A stretch of DNA of 64,000 bases. Origin: Pseudomonadota bacterium. Lineage in GTDB: Bacteria; Pseudomonadota; Gammaproteobacteria; Burkholderiales; Burkholderiaceae_F. A model generated the notes under the pieces. The model had not been told where the DNA came from and searched no databases. It saw only the letters and a program-made list of their open reading frames with translations. Each line of letters starts with the position of its first letter. The first letter of the stretch is position 1. This document shows, piece after piece, positions 32,993 to 42,232 of this stretch. The stretch is from positions 62,001 to 126,000 of the forward strand of contig JAKOQB010000124.1 in the NCBI GenBank assembly GCA_029778535.1, given 5' to 3'. Both the position numbers and the translations under genes were made by a program.

Positions 32993-33919
32993 ATGCGAAT
33001 CCTGGTGATGGGCGCCGGCGGGGTCGGCGGCTACTTCGGCGCGCTGTATGCGCGGACGGAGCATGAGGTGACGTTCGTCGCGCGCGGTGCGCATCTGGCC
33101 GCGCTGCGCGCGAACGGCCTCACGATTGAAAGCGGCGTGACGCCGCTGCACCTCGCGTCGGTACGCGCGACCGACGACCCGGCGTCCACCGGCGCCGTCG
33201 ACGTGGTGATGTTCTGCACCAAGCTGTGGGATGTCGAGTCGGCGGGCCGGCAGATCGCGCCGGTGGTCGCCAAGGGCGGGATCGTGATTCCGTTCCAGAA
33301 CGGCGTCGACAGCCACTCGATCCTGCAGCGCCTGCTCGGACCGGAGCGCGTGGCGGGCGGCGTGGCGCAGATCGCCGCCACCATCAAGGCGCCGGGCGTA
33401 ATCGCGCATACGGGCACGATGGCCCGGCTGCAGGTCGGCGCGTTCACGCCCGCGCTGGCGGATCAGGTGCGCGCGTTCGCCGCGGCCGGCAAGGCGGCGG
33501 GCGTCAACATCGAGGCCGTCGACGACATCGAAAAGGCGCTGTGGCAGAAGTTCGCGATGCTCGCCGCGCTGTCCGGCACCACGTGCCTTGCGCGCCAGCC
33601 GGTCGGCACGGTGCGCGCGGACCCCGAACTGCGGGCCACCTTCACCGCCGCGGTGCGCGAGGCGGCTGCGGTTGCTCAGGCGAAAGGCATCGCGCTCGGC
33701 GCCGATTTCGTCGAGCGCCAGCTCGGCTTCCTCGACGGACTGCCGGCGGAGATGCGCTCGTCGATGCTGAACGATCTGACCGCGGGCAACCGGCTCGAGG
33801 CACCGTGGCTGTCCGGCGCGGTCGCGCGCATGGCGCGCGAACTGAACCTCGCCGCGCCGGTCAGTACCACGATCTACGCGGCGATGAAGCCGTACCTGAA
33901 CGGCGCCACGGCGCGATGA
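32993..33919 (+). CDS. panE: 2-dehydropantoate 2-reductase family protein
   Basis: MRILVMGAGGVGGYFGALYART...VVMFCTKLWDVESAG. Confidence 0.88.
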   Translation: MRILVMGAGGVGGYFGALYARTEHEVTFVARGAHLAALRANGLTIESGVTPLHLASVRATDDPASTGAVDVVMFCTKLWDVESAGRQIAPVVAKGGIVIPFQNGVDSHSILQRLLGPERVAGGVAQIAATIKAPGVIAHTGTMARLQVGAFTPALADQVRAFAAAGKAAGVNIEAVDDIEKALWQKFAMLAALSGTTCLARQPVGTVRADPELRATFTAAVREAAAVAQAKGIALGADFVERQLGFLDGLPAEMRSSMLNDLTAGNRLEAPWLSGAVARMARELNLAAPVSTTIYAAMKPYLNGATAR

Positions 33920-33930
33920 AGGAAGACCCG

Positions 33931-34272
33931 ATGCGCATTCTCCTCGTCTGGATCCTGAACGCCGTTGCGCTATGGCTCGTCACGCTGATCGTGCCCGGTG
34001 TGCAGATCCAGGACCCCGTGCACGCATTTATCGCCGCGATCGTGCTCGGACTCGTGAACGCGCTGGTCAAGCCGGTGCTCGTCATTCTGACTTTGCCGAT
34101 CACCGTGGTCACGCTCGGGCTGTTCCTGCTGGTGATCAACGCGCTGCTATTCTGGGCCGTGGGCTCGCTGCTGCCCGGATTTCACGTTGCCGGCTTCTGG
34201 TGGGCGATGGCCGGTGCGCTGCTGTACAGCATCCTGTGCTGGGCGTTCTCGACGCTGCTGCCGCGGCGCTAG
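33931..34272 (+). CDS. 'Phage holin' family (YvlD-like) small membrane protein
   Basis: Four hydrophobic helices; VLGLVNALVKPVLVILTLPITVVTLGLFLLVINALLFW. Confidence 0.85.
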   Translation: MRILLVWILNAVALWLVTLIVPGVQIQDPVHAFIAAIVLGLVNALVKPVLVILTLPITVVTLGLFLLVINALLFWAVGSLLPGFHVAGFWWAMAGALLYSILCWAFSTLLPRR

Positions 34273-34324
34273 CAGCTTGACGCCCGGCGCCGCAAGACTC
34301 CAAAATGGATCTTGTGCATCCGTT

Positions 34325-34666
34325 ATGGAGCAACGAGTGGCTGTCAATCTTTCGGTCAAGAACGTGCCGGACGAATTGGCGCAGAAACTGCGCGAACGCG
34401 CACAGCGCAATCGCCGGTCGCTGCAGCGCGAACTGCTCAGCATTCTCGAAGGGGCGGCCGCCGACACGCGCGGCGGACAGGCAGCAAGGGAATGGGAGGC
34501 AACTGCCCCGGAGAAGGGCAAGCTGCCGATCGAGGAGATCGCGGCGCGAGCGCGGGAAATCTTTCCGCGTCCAACGAAGGGTGAATCGGCAACAGCCATC
34601 ATCCGGGGCATGCGCGACGGCCGATACGGCGACCGCTGGCTGAAGACCGGCCGGCACGACGACTGA
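34325..34666 (+). CDS. FitA/VapB-like ribbon-helix-helix antitoxin
   Basis: AVNLSVKNVPDELAQKLRERAQRNRRSLQRELLSIL; 1-nt overlap with PIN toxin. Confidence 0.82.
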   Translation: MEQRVAVNLSVKNVPDELAQKLRERAQRNRRSLQRELLSILEGAAADTRGGQAAREWEATAPEKGKLPIEEIAARAREIFPRPTKGESATAIIRGMRDGRYGDRWLKTGRHDD

Positions 34667-35112
34667 TGCGCCGGCTGTATGTCGCCGAACCTGTCGCTGC
34701 CTACCGGACGCGGCCGCCCATAGTCGTCGACGCCAGCGTGCTGGCGGCGTCGATTCTTGGCGAACCGACACGCGCAGAAGCCGAGTTGCTGATGCGTGGC
34801 CGGCGGCTGACGGCGCCGACGCTGATTGACTACGAGCTGACCCACGTGGCGGTTCGGAAGCTGCGCGCGCATGCCCTCTCAGAGCGACAGTTCACCGCGG
34901 CAATGGAGAACTTTGCCGCGCTCGACCTGGTGCGTCACGCCGTTGATCCGCTGCCGATGTCGGCCTTGGCGCGGCGTTACGAAATGTCCGCATACGACGC
35001 AGCGTACCTCTGGCTTGCGGGGCTGCTCGACGCACCTCTCGTCACCTTCGATCGCCAGCTCGCACGCGCGGCGCTCGACCATCTGAACCGGCCAAAGGAC
35101 AACCGCGCATGA
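34666..35112 (+). CDS. VapC-like PIN-domain toxin
   Basis: IVVDASVLAAS...YELTHVAVRKL...SAYDAAYLWLA...LVTFDRQLA acidic PIN residues. Confidence 0.88.
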   Translation: MRRLYVAEPVAAYRTRPPIVVDASVLAASILGEPTRAEAELLMRGRRLTAPTLIDYELTHVAVRKLRAHALSERQFTAAMENFAALDLVRHAVDPLPMSALARRYEMSAYDAAYLWLAGLLDAPLVTFDRQLARAALDHLNRPKDNRA

Positions 35113-35160
35113 CCTCGTCGTTTGACGGCCTGCCCGTCTCGTTTCCGGCGCGCCCTTGAG

Positions 35161-35997
35161 ATGCAGCGCACCTACAGCTTCGAATTCTTCCCGCCCAAGT
35201 CGCCCGAGGGCGCCGACAAGCTGCGCGTGGTGCGCACGCGGCTGGCCGAAGTGAAGCCGGCGTTCTTTTCCGTGACGTTCGGCGCCGGCGGCAGCACGCG
35301 CGAAGGCACGTGGAACACGGTGATGGAGATCCACGCCGCCGGACTGCCGGTCGCGCCACACATTTCATGCATCGGCACCACGCGCGAACAGGTCGCGCAG
35401 CTGATCGACGGCTACCGCGCGGCGGGCATCAGGCGGCTGGTCGCGCTGCGCGGCGACCCGCCGTCGGGCGCGGCGGGCGGCGCCGGCGACTTCCGCTACG
35501 CGAACGAACTGGTCGCGTTCATCCGCGCCGAGGCCGGCGACTGGTTTCACATCGAGGTCGCCGCGTATCCGGAGATGCACCCGCAGGCGCGGTCGCCGGA
35601 CGACGACCGCGCCAACTTCCTGCGCAAAGTCCGAGCGGGCGCGAACTCGGCGATCACGCAGTACTTCTACAACGCCGACGCCTATTTCCGCTTCTGCCGC
35701 GAGGTCGAGGCGGCCGGGTGCACGGCGCCGATCGTGCCCGGCATCATGCCGATCACGAATTTCACGCAGCTGGCACGCTTTTCCGACAACTGCGGCGCGG
35801 AGATCCCGCGCTGGATCCGGCTGAAGCTCGCGGGCTTCGGCGACGACAAGGTTTCGATCCGCGCCTTCGGCCTGGACGTGGTGACCGATCTGTGCGAGCG
35901 GTTGTTGGCGGCCGGCGCGCCGGGGCTGCACTTCTACACGATGAACCAGGCCGACGCCGCGCTCGCGCTGTGGCGGCGGCTCGGCCTGCCGAAGTGA
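35161..35997 (+). CDS. metF: Methylenetetrahydrofolate reductase
   Basis: YSFEFFPPKSPEGADKL...FFSVTFGAGGSTREGT...PHISCIGTTREQ. Confidence 0.96.
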   Translation: MQRTYSFEFFPPKSPEGADKLRVVRTRLAEVKPAFFSVTFGAGGSTREGTWNTVMEIHAAGLPVAPHISCIGTTREQVAQLIDGYRAAGIRRLVALRGDPPSGAAGGAGDFRYANELVAFIRAEAGDWFHIEVAAYPEMHPQARSPDDDRANFLRKVRAGANSAITQYFYNADAYFRFCREVEAAGCTAPIVPGIMPITNFTQLARFSDNCGAEIPRWIRLKLAGFGDDKVSIRAFGLDVVTDLCERLLAAGAPGLHFYTMNQADAALALWRRLGLPK

Positions 35998-36003
35998 CCG
36001 CTT

Positions 36004-36666
36004 TCAGTTCGGTGCGCGGCGATACGGTTCGTCGTGCGCGACGAAGTCGTTTTCCTGCACGGCCGCGGCGAGCCACTCCTTCATCTCCGGCAGATCGAGC
36101 ATGGTGTGCATGTATTCATCGAGCGCAGGCGCGAGCTTCGGCTTGTAGGTGTTGAAGCGCGTGACCACCGGCGCGTAGTACGCGTCGGCAATGCAGAACC
36201 GCCCGAACAGGAACGGCCCGTCGGCCCGGTGGCGCGCGCGCAGCCCGGTCCAGATCGCGCTGATGCGGTCGATGTCGTCCTGCACCGCGACGTTCCAGCC
36301 GAGCCCGGCCAGGTTCGCGGTGACGTTCATGCTCAGGTGCGTGCGCAGCGCCGGAAAGCCCGCGTGCATCTCGGCGCAGATCGCGCGTGCCTCGGCGCGC
36401 TGTTTGGCGTCGCGCGGCCACAACTGCTTGTCGGGGAACTTCTCGGCCACATACTCGGCGATCGCCAGCGTGTCCCATACCGTCACGCCGTCGTCAACCA
36501 GCACCGGCACCTTGCCGGTCGGGCCGAAGGCGAGTGCGTCGCGCTTGAACGTGGGCGAATTGAAACTGAGCTTGACCTCATCGAAGGCGATGCCGGCGTG
36601 GCGCAGCAGCAGCCACGGACGCATCGACCACGACGAGTAGTTCTTGTTGCCGATCACCAGCTTCAC
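36004..36666 (-). CDS. Glutathione S-transferase family protein (A)
   Basis: MKLVIGNKNYSSWSMRPWLLLRHAGIAFDEVKL. Confidence 0.9.
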   Translation of the reverse strand: MKLVIGNKNYSSWSMRPWLLLRHAGIAFDEVKLSFNSPTFKRDALAFGPTGKVPVLVDDGVTVWDTLAIAEYVAEKFPDKQLWPRDAKQRAEARAICAEMHAGFPALRTHLSMNVTANLAGLGWNVAVQDDIDRISAIWTGLRARHRADGPFLFGRFCIADAYYAPVVTRFNTYKPKLAPALDEYMHTMLDLPEMKEWLAAAVQENDFVAHDEPYRRAPN

Positions 36667-36691
36667 GCAGCCTCCTTCGGGGAACGAATCG

Positions 36692-37324
36692 TCACTGCGT
36701 CGGCCAATGTGCCTCGAACACCGACGCGACGCATGGTGCGCACTCGATTGTCTGGAGCAGCGCGTGGAAGCGCGGCCGGCTTTCCTTCAGATGCGCGCGC
36801 GTGCCGGACCAGCGCGACACGACGGCCGCCAGCAGGTCGAGCGCGCCGATCCGATCGTCGCTCAGGTACGGCGCGGCCGGAAACGTGTCGGCAAACACAT
36901 CCCACAGCCGGTGCAGCCGCGCGCGCGCGCCGGCGCAGACGCGCTTGGCCAGTTCGTCGTCGCACGGCGCGCACCAGCGTTCCGGATAGTCGATCACGCC
37001 GATCGCCGCGTAGCAGTTGGCGGCGATGTACGTCAGACCGCGGATCGCCTGTGCGCGGCGTGACGGCAGCGCGGGCAGCAGGCCGCTCGCCGGGTGACGC
37101 AGCGCCAGTTCGATCAGGATCGCGCTGCTCTCGGTCAGCACCGCGCCGTCGTCGAGCACCAGCGTCGGCACCTGCGCCAGCGGATTGACGCGCTTCAGTG
37201 CATCGAGTCCGGGGCCGGGCTGCCACGACGCGGCATCGATCAGCCGGTACTCGATGCCCGCGAGCCGCAGCGCGGCCTCGATCGCGGCCACGCCCGAGCC
37301 CTTCGCGCCGTACAGCGTCAGCAT
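36692..37324 (-). CDS. Glutathione S-transferase family protein (B)
   Basis: MLTLYGAKGSGVAAIEAALRLAGIEYRLID...VLTESSAILIELA. Confidence 0.87.
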   Translation of the reverse strand: MLTLYGAKGSGVAAIEAALRLAGIEYRLIDAASWQPGPGLDALKRVNPLAQVPTLVLDDGAVLTESSAILIELALRHPASGLLPALPSRRAQAIRGLTYIAANCYAAIGVIDYPERWCAPCDDELAKRVCAGARARLHRLWDVFADTFPAAPYLSDDRIGALDLLAAVVSRWSGTRAHLKESRPRFHALLQTIECAPCVASVFEAHWPTQ

Positions 37325-37348
37325 CGGCTCCGCCGTCACGGGCTCGCG

Positions 37349-37804
37349 TCAGACGAACTGCGCGAGCGTCGGCGCTGTCGTCGCGATGCCGATCGCGACC
37401 AGCGCGGGAATCGCCACGCCGACCACCGCCGCGAGCACGGCCAGCGTCCCGCGCGGCACGTGCGGCGTCCACGCGGGCGCCGGCAGCCGCCGCGCCGCGC
37501 GCGCCAGCCGAAGGAAGCCTTCGCCGGCGTGCCGCGCCAGCGCGCGCATCCCGCCGCCGCCGGGCGGCTCAATCAGTTCGACGCGGGTCGCGCCCAGGCC
37601 TTCGATCACCGAGCGCCGGTGCGTGCGCAGCGCGACTTCGTCGCCGCCGAGCGCGAACACGTCCTGCGGTTCGCCTTCCTCGGTCAGCCAGACGCCGCCG
37701 TAGATCACCTTCACGCGCGTCCCGCGCTTGCCTTCCAGCATCAGCAGCTGCTCATGGCCGAGATCGATCGTCCGCGACGTGACCGGTCCCCATTCGCCCA
37801 TCAT
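37349..37804 (-). CDS. DUF2917-like protein (copy 2) with C-terminal TM segment
   Basis: VKVIYGGVWLTEEGEPQDVFALGGDEVAL; hydrophobic C-terminus. Confidence 0.75.
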   Translation of the reverse strand: MMGEWGPVTSRTIDLGHEQLLMLEGKRGTRVKVIYGGVWLTEEGEPQDVFALGGDEVALRTHRRSVIEGLGATRVELIEPPGGGGMRALARHAGEGFLRLARAARRLPAPAWTPHVPRGTLAVLAAVVGVAIPALVAIGIATTAPTLAQFV

Positions 37805-37923
37805 GACAACCTCCACTGCGTGATTGGCCTTGCGGCACGGGCGAATTAGAGGACACCGAGCGCGCGCCGACAAACGAAAAGAGCGCAATTGATGCATGCA
37901 TGATTCGCATGTATGGTCGCGCC

Positions 37924-38895
37924 ATGGTTTCCCGTCCGGCAGCTGCGCGACCTGTCCCGCGCCGCAAGCGCCCGATCCAGCTCGCGTCGCTGCGCGGCTT
38001 CGAGGCCGCCGCCCGGCTGCTGTCGTTCACGCTCGCGGCCGACGAGCTGGCGCTGACGCAATCGTCGATCAGCCGCCAGATCGGCGCGCTCGAACGACAG
38101 GTGGGAAAGCAACTGTTCGTGCGCAAGACGCGGGCGCTGGAGTTGACCGCCGCCGGCGAGCGGCTGCAGCGCGCGGTCCAGCAGGCGCTCGCCGCGATCG
38201 ACCGCAGCGTCGACGAGATCCGCGGCGTCGGCCTGCCGCCGCGCATCTCGCTGACCACGTATGCGTCGTTTGCATCGCAGTGGCTGGTGCCGAGGCTGGC
38301 GGCATTCCAGCGCGAGCATCCGCAGATCGAGATCCGGATCGACGCCGCCGACCGCTTCATCGACCTACGCAAGGAAGGCGTGGACGTGGCGATCCGCTGG
38401 TGCAGCCCCGAGCGCACGCCGCTGCCGACGGATGCGATCGAACTGCTGCGTGAATACGTGACGCCGGCCGTCAGCAGCCGGCTGATCGAGCGCACGCGCG
38501 TGACGCTGAATACACCGGCGGACCTGTTCAAGCTGCCGTTGCTGGAGATGGACGAGTCGGCGCCGAGTTCGATCGCCAGCAGCTGGCAGCGCTGGTTCGA
38601 TTTCGCCGGCGTGCCGCCGCAGTCGCCCGCAGGTGGGCGCATGACCTTCTCGTTCATCGACCAGGCCGTGCAGGCCGCCATCCGCGGCCAGGGCGCCGTG
38701 ATGGGACGCTCGCCGCTGATCGAGGATTCGGTCGCGGCCGGCGACCTGACGACGCCGTTTCCGCAACTGAAGATGCAGACCGGCTATCACTACTACCTCG
38801 TCGTCAACCCCGACAGCGCCCGCCTGCCCCACGTGGCCACGTTCACGCAGTGGCTGCTCGAAGAGTTCAGGCGGGGGCCGATGCGGCTCACCTGA
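37924..38895 (+). CDS. LysR-family regulator, GcvA-like (copy 2)
   Basis: QLASLRGFEAAARLLSFTLAADELALTQSSISRQIGALERQVGKQLF. Confidence 0.92.
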   Translation: MVSRPAAARPVPRRKRPIQLASLRGFEAAARLLSFTLAADELALTQSSISRQIGALERQVGKQLFVRKTRALELTAAGERLQRAVQQALAAIDRSVDEIRGVGLPPRISLTTYASFASQWLVPRLAAFQREHPQIEIRIDAADRFIDLRKEGVDVAIRWCSPERTPLPTDAIELLREYVTPAVSSRLIERTRVTLNTPADLFKLPLLEMDESAPSSIASSWQRWFDFAGVPPQSPAGGRMTFSFIDQAVQAAIRGQGAVMGRSPLIEDSVAAGDLTTPFPQLKMQTGYHYYLVVNPDSARLPHVATFTQWLLEEFRRGPMRLT

Positions 38896-38903
38896 GAGAA
38901 GCT

Positions 38904-39071
38904 CGGATCGCGGACCGCACACCTCGGATCGCGGATTGCGGATTGCGAGCGGCATGCAGATATTCCGGGCCGCGCGGCGGGCGCTGACGCCTGAGTGGGC
39001 CTGCGTCTCTTGCTGGCACGGCACTGCGCAGGCCGCGGCCAGCGCAATCCGCAATCCGCATTCCGCAATCC
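38904..39071. repeat. Heptamer-repeat hairpin element D (CGGATTG units) with ~95-bp core
   Basis: Left arm CGGATCG-CGGACCG-CACACCT-CGGATCG-CGGATTG-CGGATTG; right arm inverted GCAATCC units at 39043-39071; inner stem ggcctgcg/cgcaggcc. Confidence 0.8.
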
Positions 39072-39646
39072 TAAAGCGATCCCCCCTCCGTCAGCGCCAG
39101 ATCGAGGCGGATGTCGTGCGGCTTGGGGTTGATCGTCTTGATGCGCGCGCAGTCGAAGCCGATGCCGACCGCGACCGGCCGCGGCGACAGGCGCGCGAGC
39201 GTGCGGTCGTAATAGCCGCCGCCGTAACCGAGCCGGTAGCGACTGGCGTCGATGCCTAGGCACGGGATCAGCAGCAGTTGCGGCTTCATGCGCCGCTTCG
39301 ACGCCGGCTGCTGGATGCCATACGCGCCCGGTTCCAGCGGCGTGGACGGTGTCCATGGAGCGAACTCGAGCAGGTCGCCGACGACCACGGGCAGCCCGGC
39401 CTCGCGCGTTGCATCCTCCGCCAGCCACGCGGTGACCATCTGCGTCAGGCTCGGCTCGCCGCGGGTCGGCCAGTAAAACGCGAGCCGCTTCACCGGCATC
39501 GTGTGCAGCCAGCGCGACACGCGATTCACCAGCACGCGCTCGCGCTCGGCGCGATCTTCCATGTTCATGCGCGCGGCGAGTAGACGCGCGCGCAGGCCGC
39601 CCCGCTCGGGATCGGATGGTGTTCCGCCGATCGACTTTGTCGCCAT
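39071..39646 (-). CDS. 5-formyltetrahydrofolate cyclo-ligase
   Basis: LLIPCLGIDASRYRLGYGGGYYDRTLARL. Confidence 0.92.
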   Translation of the reverse strand: MATKSIGGTPSDPERGGLRARLLAARMNMEDRAERERVLVNRVSRWLHTMPVKRLAFYWPTRGEPSLTQMVTAWLAEDATREAGLPVVVGDLLEFAPWTPSTPLEPGAYGIQQPASKRRMKPQLLLIPCLGIDASRYRLGYGGGYYDRTLARLSPRPVAVGIGFDCARIKTINPKPHDIRLDLALTEGGSL

Positions 39647-39677
39647 CTCTTTCGCGCTGCGTGCTAACGTGATCTCG

Positions 39678-41690
39678 ATGTTATTACGCCGTGCCGTCGT
39701 TCTCGCCGCAGCAGCCGCGCTGTGGCTCGCCGCCTCGCCCATCGGCGCTACGTCGCAGCCGCGCCCCGCCGCCCGCACCGACTCGCTGTCGGCCGACGAT
39801 GCGATTGTGGCGGCGCGCGAGGCATCTCGCGTCGGCGACCGCGAGCGGCTGGCGATGCTGGCCGAGCGCGTGAAGGGTCATCCGCTCGAAGCGTACGTCG
39901 AATACTGGCAGCTCGCCCCCAGGCTGCGCACCGACGATCCCGCAAGCGTCGACGCCGCCGTGTCCGACTTCTTCGCCCGTCATCGCGGCACGTATCTGGC
40001 CGACCGCCTGCGGCTCGACTGGCTGCTGGCGCTGGGCGCGCGGGGCGACTTCGACACCTTCACGCGCGAACTGCCGGCGCTGGTCTGGGGCGACGATGCG
40101 CAGATCCGCTGCTACGCGCTGCTGGCCCGCTACCTGCGCGAAAGGCGCAACGATGCGCTGGGGCGCGAGGCGCGGCACCTGTTGTCGGCGACGCGCGAGT
40201 CCGGCACCGAGGCGTGCGTGGCGCTGACCGACGCGCTGCTGCAGGACGGGCGGTTGTCGGTGTGGGAGCGCGTGCGCGCGCTGGTCGAGCAGAACCAGTT
40301 CGCCACCGCCAAGCGCGTGGCCGCCGCGGCCAAGGGCACCACGCCGGCGCTGACCGCGCAGGCGATCGACCATCCGGCCGCGTTCCTCGCCACCCACGAG
40401 CGGCGGCTGACCGATGCGCAACGCGAGCTGGCGCTGGTCGCGATCGCGCGGCTGGCGCGCGACGACCCGGCGCAGGCGGCGCGCTTCGCCAGCGCGCTGA
40501 ACCTGCACCTGACGCCGGAGCAGCGCGGCGTCGTCTGGGGCCGCATCGGTCACATGGGCGCGCTGAAGCTCGCGCCGGAGGCGCTCGAGTGGTATCGGCG
40601 CGGCGGCGAGCACGTCGGCATCGGCCCGGATGCGGTGCGCGCCGACGAGGTGCTCGAGTGGCAAGTGCGCACCGCGCTGCGCGGCGATCGCAACGGCCCC
40701 GACTGGCGCATGGTGCGCGCGGCGATCGAGCGGATGCCGCGCTCGCTGGCGCGCGAGCCGGCATGGGTCTACTGGCGTGCGCGCGCGCTGCAGGCCGAGG
40801 ACCGCGACGCCGAGGCCACCGAGCTGCTGCGCACGATCGCCGGCCGCTTCGACTTCTACGGCAAGCTCGCGGCGGAAGAACTGGGCGAGCCGATCGTGGT
40901 GCCGCCGCGCGCCGCCGAACCGAGCGCCGAGGAAGTCGCCGCGATGGCGGCCAATCCGGGCTTCGCGCGCGCGCTGGCGTTCTACCGCCTCGGGCTGCGC
41001 GCCGAAGGCCACCGCGAATGGAACTGGCAGTTGCGCGGCATGAACGATCGCCAACTGCTGGCCGCGGCGGAGTATGCGCGCAGCGTGAACGTGCTGGACC
41101 GGATGATCGCGACTTCCGACCGCACGCGCGACGAATTCGATTTCACGCAGCGCTTCCCGGCCCCGCACCGGGCCGAGCTGACGCAGAGCGCGCGCGCGGC
41201 CGGGCTCGACGAGACCTGGGTCTACGGCTTGATCCGGCAGGAGTCGCGCTTCATCCAGGACATCCGCTCCAGCGCCGGCGCGCAGGGCCTGATGCAGCTG
41301 ATGCCCTCGACCGCGCGCTTCGTCGCGCGCAAGGTCGGCATGAACGATTTCGCGCCGGCCCGCATCACCGAGGTCGACGTCAACCTGCGGCTCGGCACCG
41401 GCTACCTGCGCATGGTGCTCGATGACCTCGACGGACAGCCGGTGCTCGCCACCGCCGCCTACAACGCCGGGCCCGGGCGCCCGCGGCTGTGGCGCGCGGC
41501 GCTGGTGCGGCCGGTCGAAGGCGCGATCTTCGCCGAGACGATCCCGTTCAACGAGACGCGCGATTACGTCAAGCGCGTGATGTCCAACGCCGTCTACTAC
41601 GCCGCGCTGTTCGAGGAAAAGGCGCAGTCGCTGAAGGCGCGGCTCGGCGTGATCGCCCCGAAGGCCGCCGGCACCACCGACCTGCCCTGA
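39678..41690 (+). CDS. Soluble lytic murein transglycosylase (Slt70-like)
   Basis: GLIRQESRFIQDIRSSAGAQGLMQLMPSTARFVARKVG...NLRLGTGYLRMVL...AAYNAGPGRPRLWR. Confidence 0.94.
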   Translation: MLLRRAVVLAAAAALWLAASPIGATSQPRPAARTDSLSADDAIVAAREASRVGDRERLAMLAERVKGHPLEAYVEYWQLAPRLRTDDPASVDAAVSDFFARHRGTYLADRLRLDWLLALGARGDFDTFTRELPALVWGDDAQIRCYALLARYLRERRNDALGREARHLLSATRESGTEACVALTDALLQDGRLSVWERVRALVEQNQFATAKRVAAAAKGTTPALTAQAIDHPAAFLATHERRLTDAQRELALVAIARLARDDPAQAARFASALNLHLTPEQRGVVWGRIGHMGALKLAPEALEWYRRGGEHVGIGPDAVRADEVLEWQVRTALRGDRNGPDWRMVRAAIERMPRSLAREPAWVYWRARALQAEDRDAEATELLRTIAGRFDFYGKLAAEELGEPIVVPPRAAEPSAEEVAAMAANPGFARALAFYRLGLRAEGHREWNWQLRGMNDRQLLAAAEYARSVNVLDRMIATSDRTRDEFDFTQRFPAPHRAELTQSARAAGLDETWVYGLIRQESRFIQDIRSSAGAQGLMQLMPSTARFVARKVGMNDFAPARITEVDVNLRLGTGYLRMVLDDLDGQPVLATAAYNAGPGRPRLWRAALVRPVEGAIFAETIPFNETRDYVKRVMSNAVYYAALFEEKAQSLKARLGVIAPKAAGTTDLP

Positions 41691-41771
41691 CCCACCGCGC
41701 GAACGCGGGACGCTGAAGCTCGCGATTCGTGCCCGCCGCGCCGCGGCGCAGATTGCGCGTTGAAGTTCGCA

Positions 41772-41810
41772 GCGTAAGACTGGCGCAAGGCGGCGTAAGA
41801 CTGACGCAAG
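41772..41810 (+). promoter_or_regulatory. Tandem 18-bp direct repeat (21-bp period) upstream of the DUF485-actP operon
   Basis: GCGTAAGACTGGCGCAAG-gcg-GCGTAAGACTGACGCAAG. Confidence 0.6.
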
Positions 41811-41892
41811 TTTCGCTCGGTAGCTTGTGCGCTGGTCTGAATCCGCCGCAGAGCGGACGTGGATTTCGGTTCATTCATTTCGGGAGGCTCCC

Positions 41893-42228
41893 ATGACTGC
41901 TGCATCACCGGCGACGCCGGTCTACAACTGGGCCGCGATCGATGCCGATCCGCGCTTCCAGAAACTGCACAGCAAGAAGGTCGGCTTTCTGGCCGGGTTG
42001 ATGATCTTCTCGATCATCTACTACTTCCTGCTGCCGGTCGGCGCGGCGTACTTCCCCGGGATCTTCAGGATCAAGGTGTGGGGGCCGATCAACGTCGGCC
42101 TCCTGTTCGCGCTGTCGGAATTCGTGGTCGCGTGGGCGATCGCGTTCCATTACTCGCGCCGCGCCAACCGAGAATTCGACGAGATGGCGCGCGAACTGAT
42201 CCGCGACGCCGAGAAGATCGGCAGGTAA
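41893..42228 (+). CDS. DUF485 (YjcH-like) membrane protein
   Basis: ADPRFQKLHSKKVGFLAGLMIFSIIYYFLLPVGAAYFPGIF; upstream of actP. Confidence 0.92.
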   Translation: MTAASPATPVYNWAAIDADPRFQKLHSKKVGFLAGLMIFSIIYYFLLPVGAAYFPGIFRIKVWGPINVGLLFALSEFVVAWAIAFHYSRRANREFDEMARELIRDAEKIGR

Positions 42229-42232
42229 CGAG

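Noticed and set aside
33931-34272. 'Phage holin' annotation as evidence of a prophage
   Set aside because: This YvlD-like membrane family is chromosomal; no other phage genes are present
38940-39070. Element D as 6S RNA (ssrS), which often neighbours the cyclo-ligase gene
   Set aside because: It lies at the 3' end of the cyclo-ligase gene, and its arms are heptamer repeats rather than a 6S-like bulged helix
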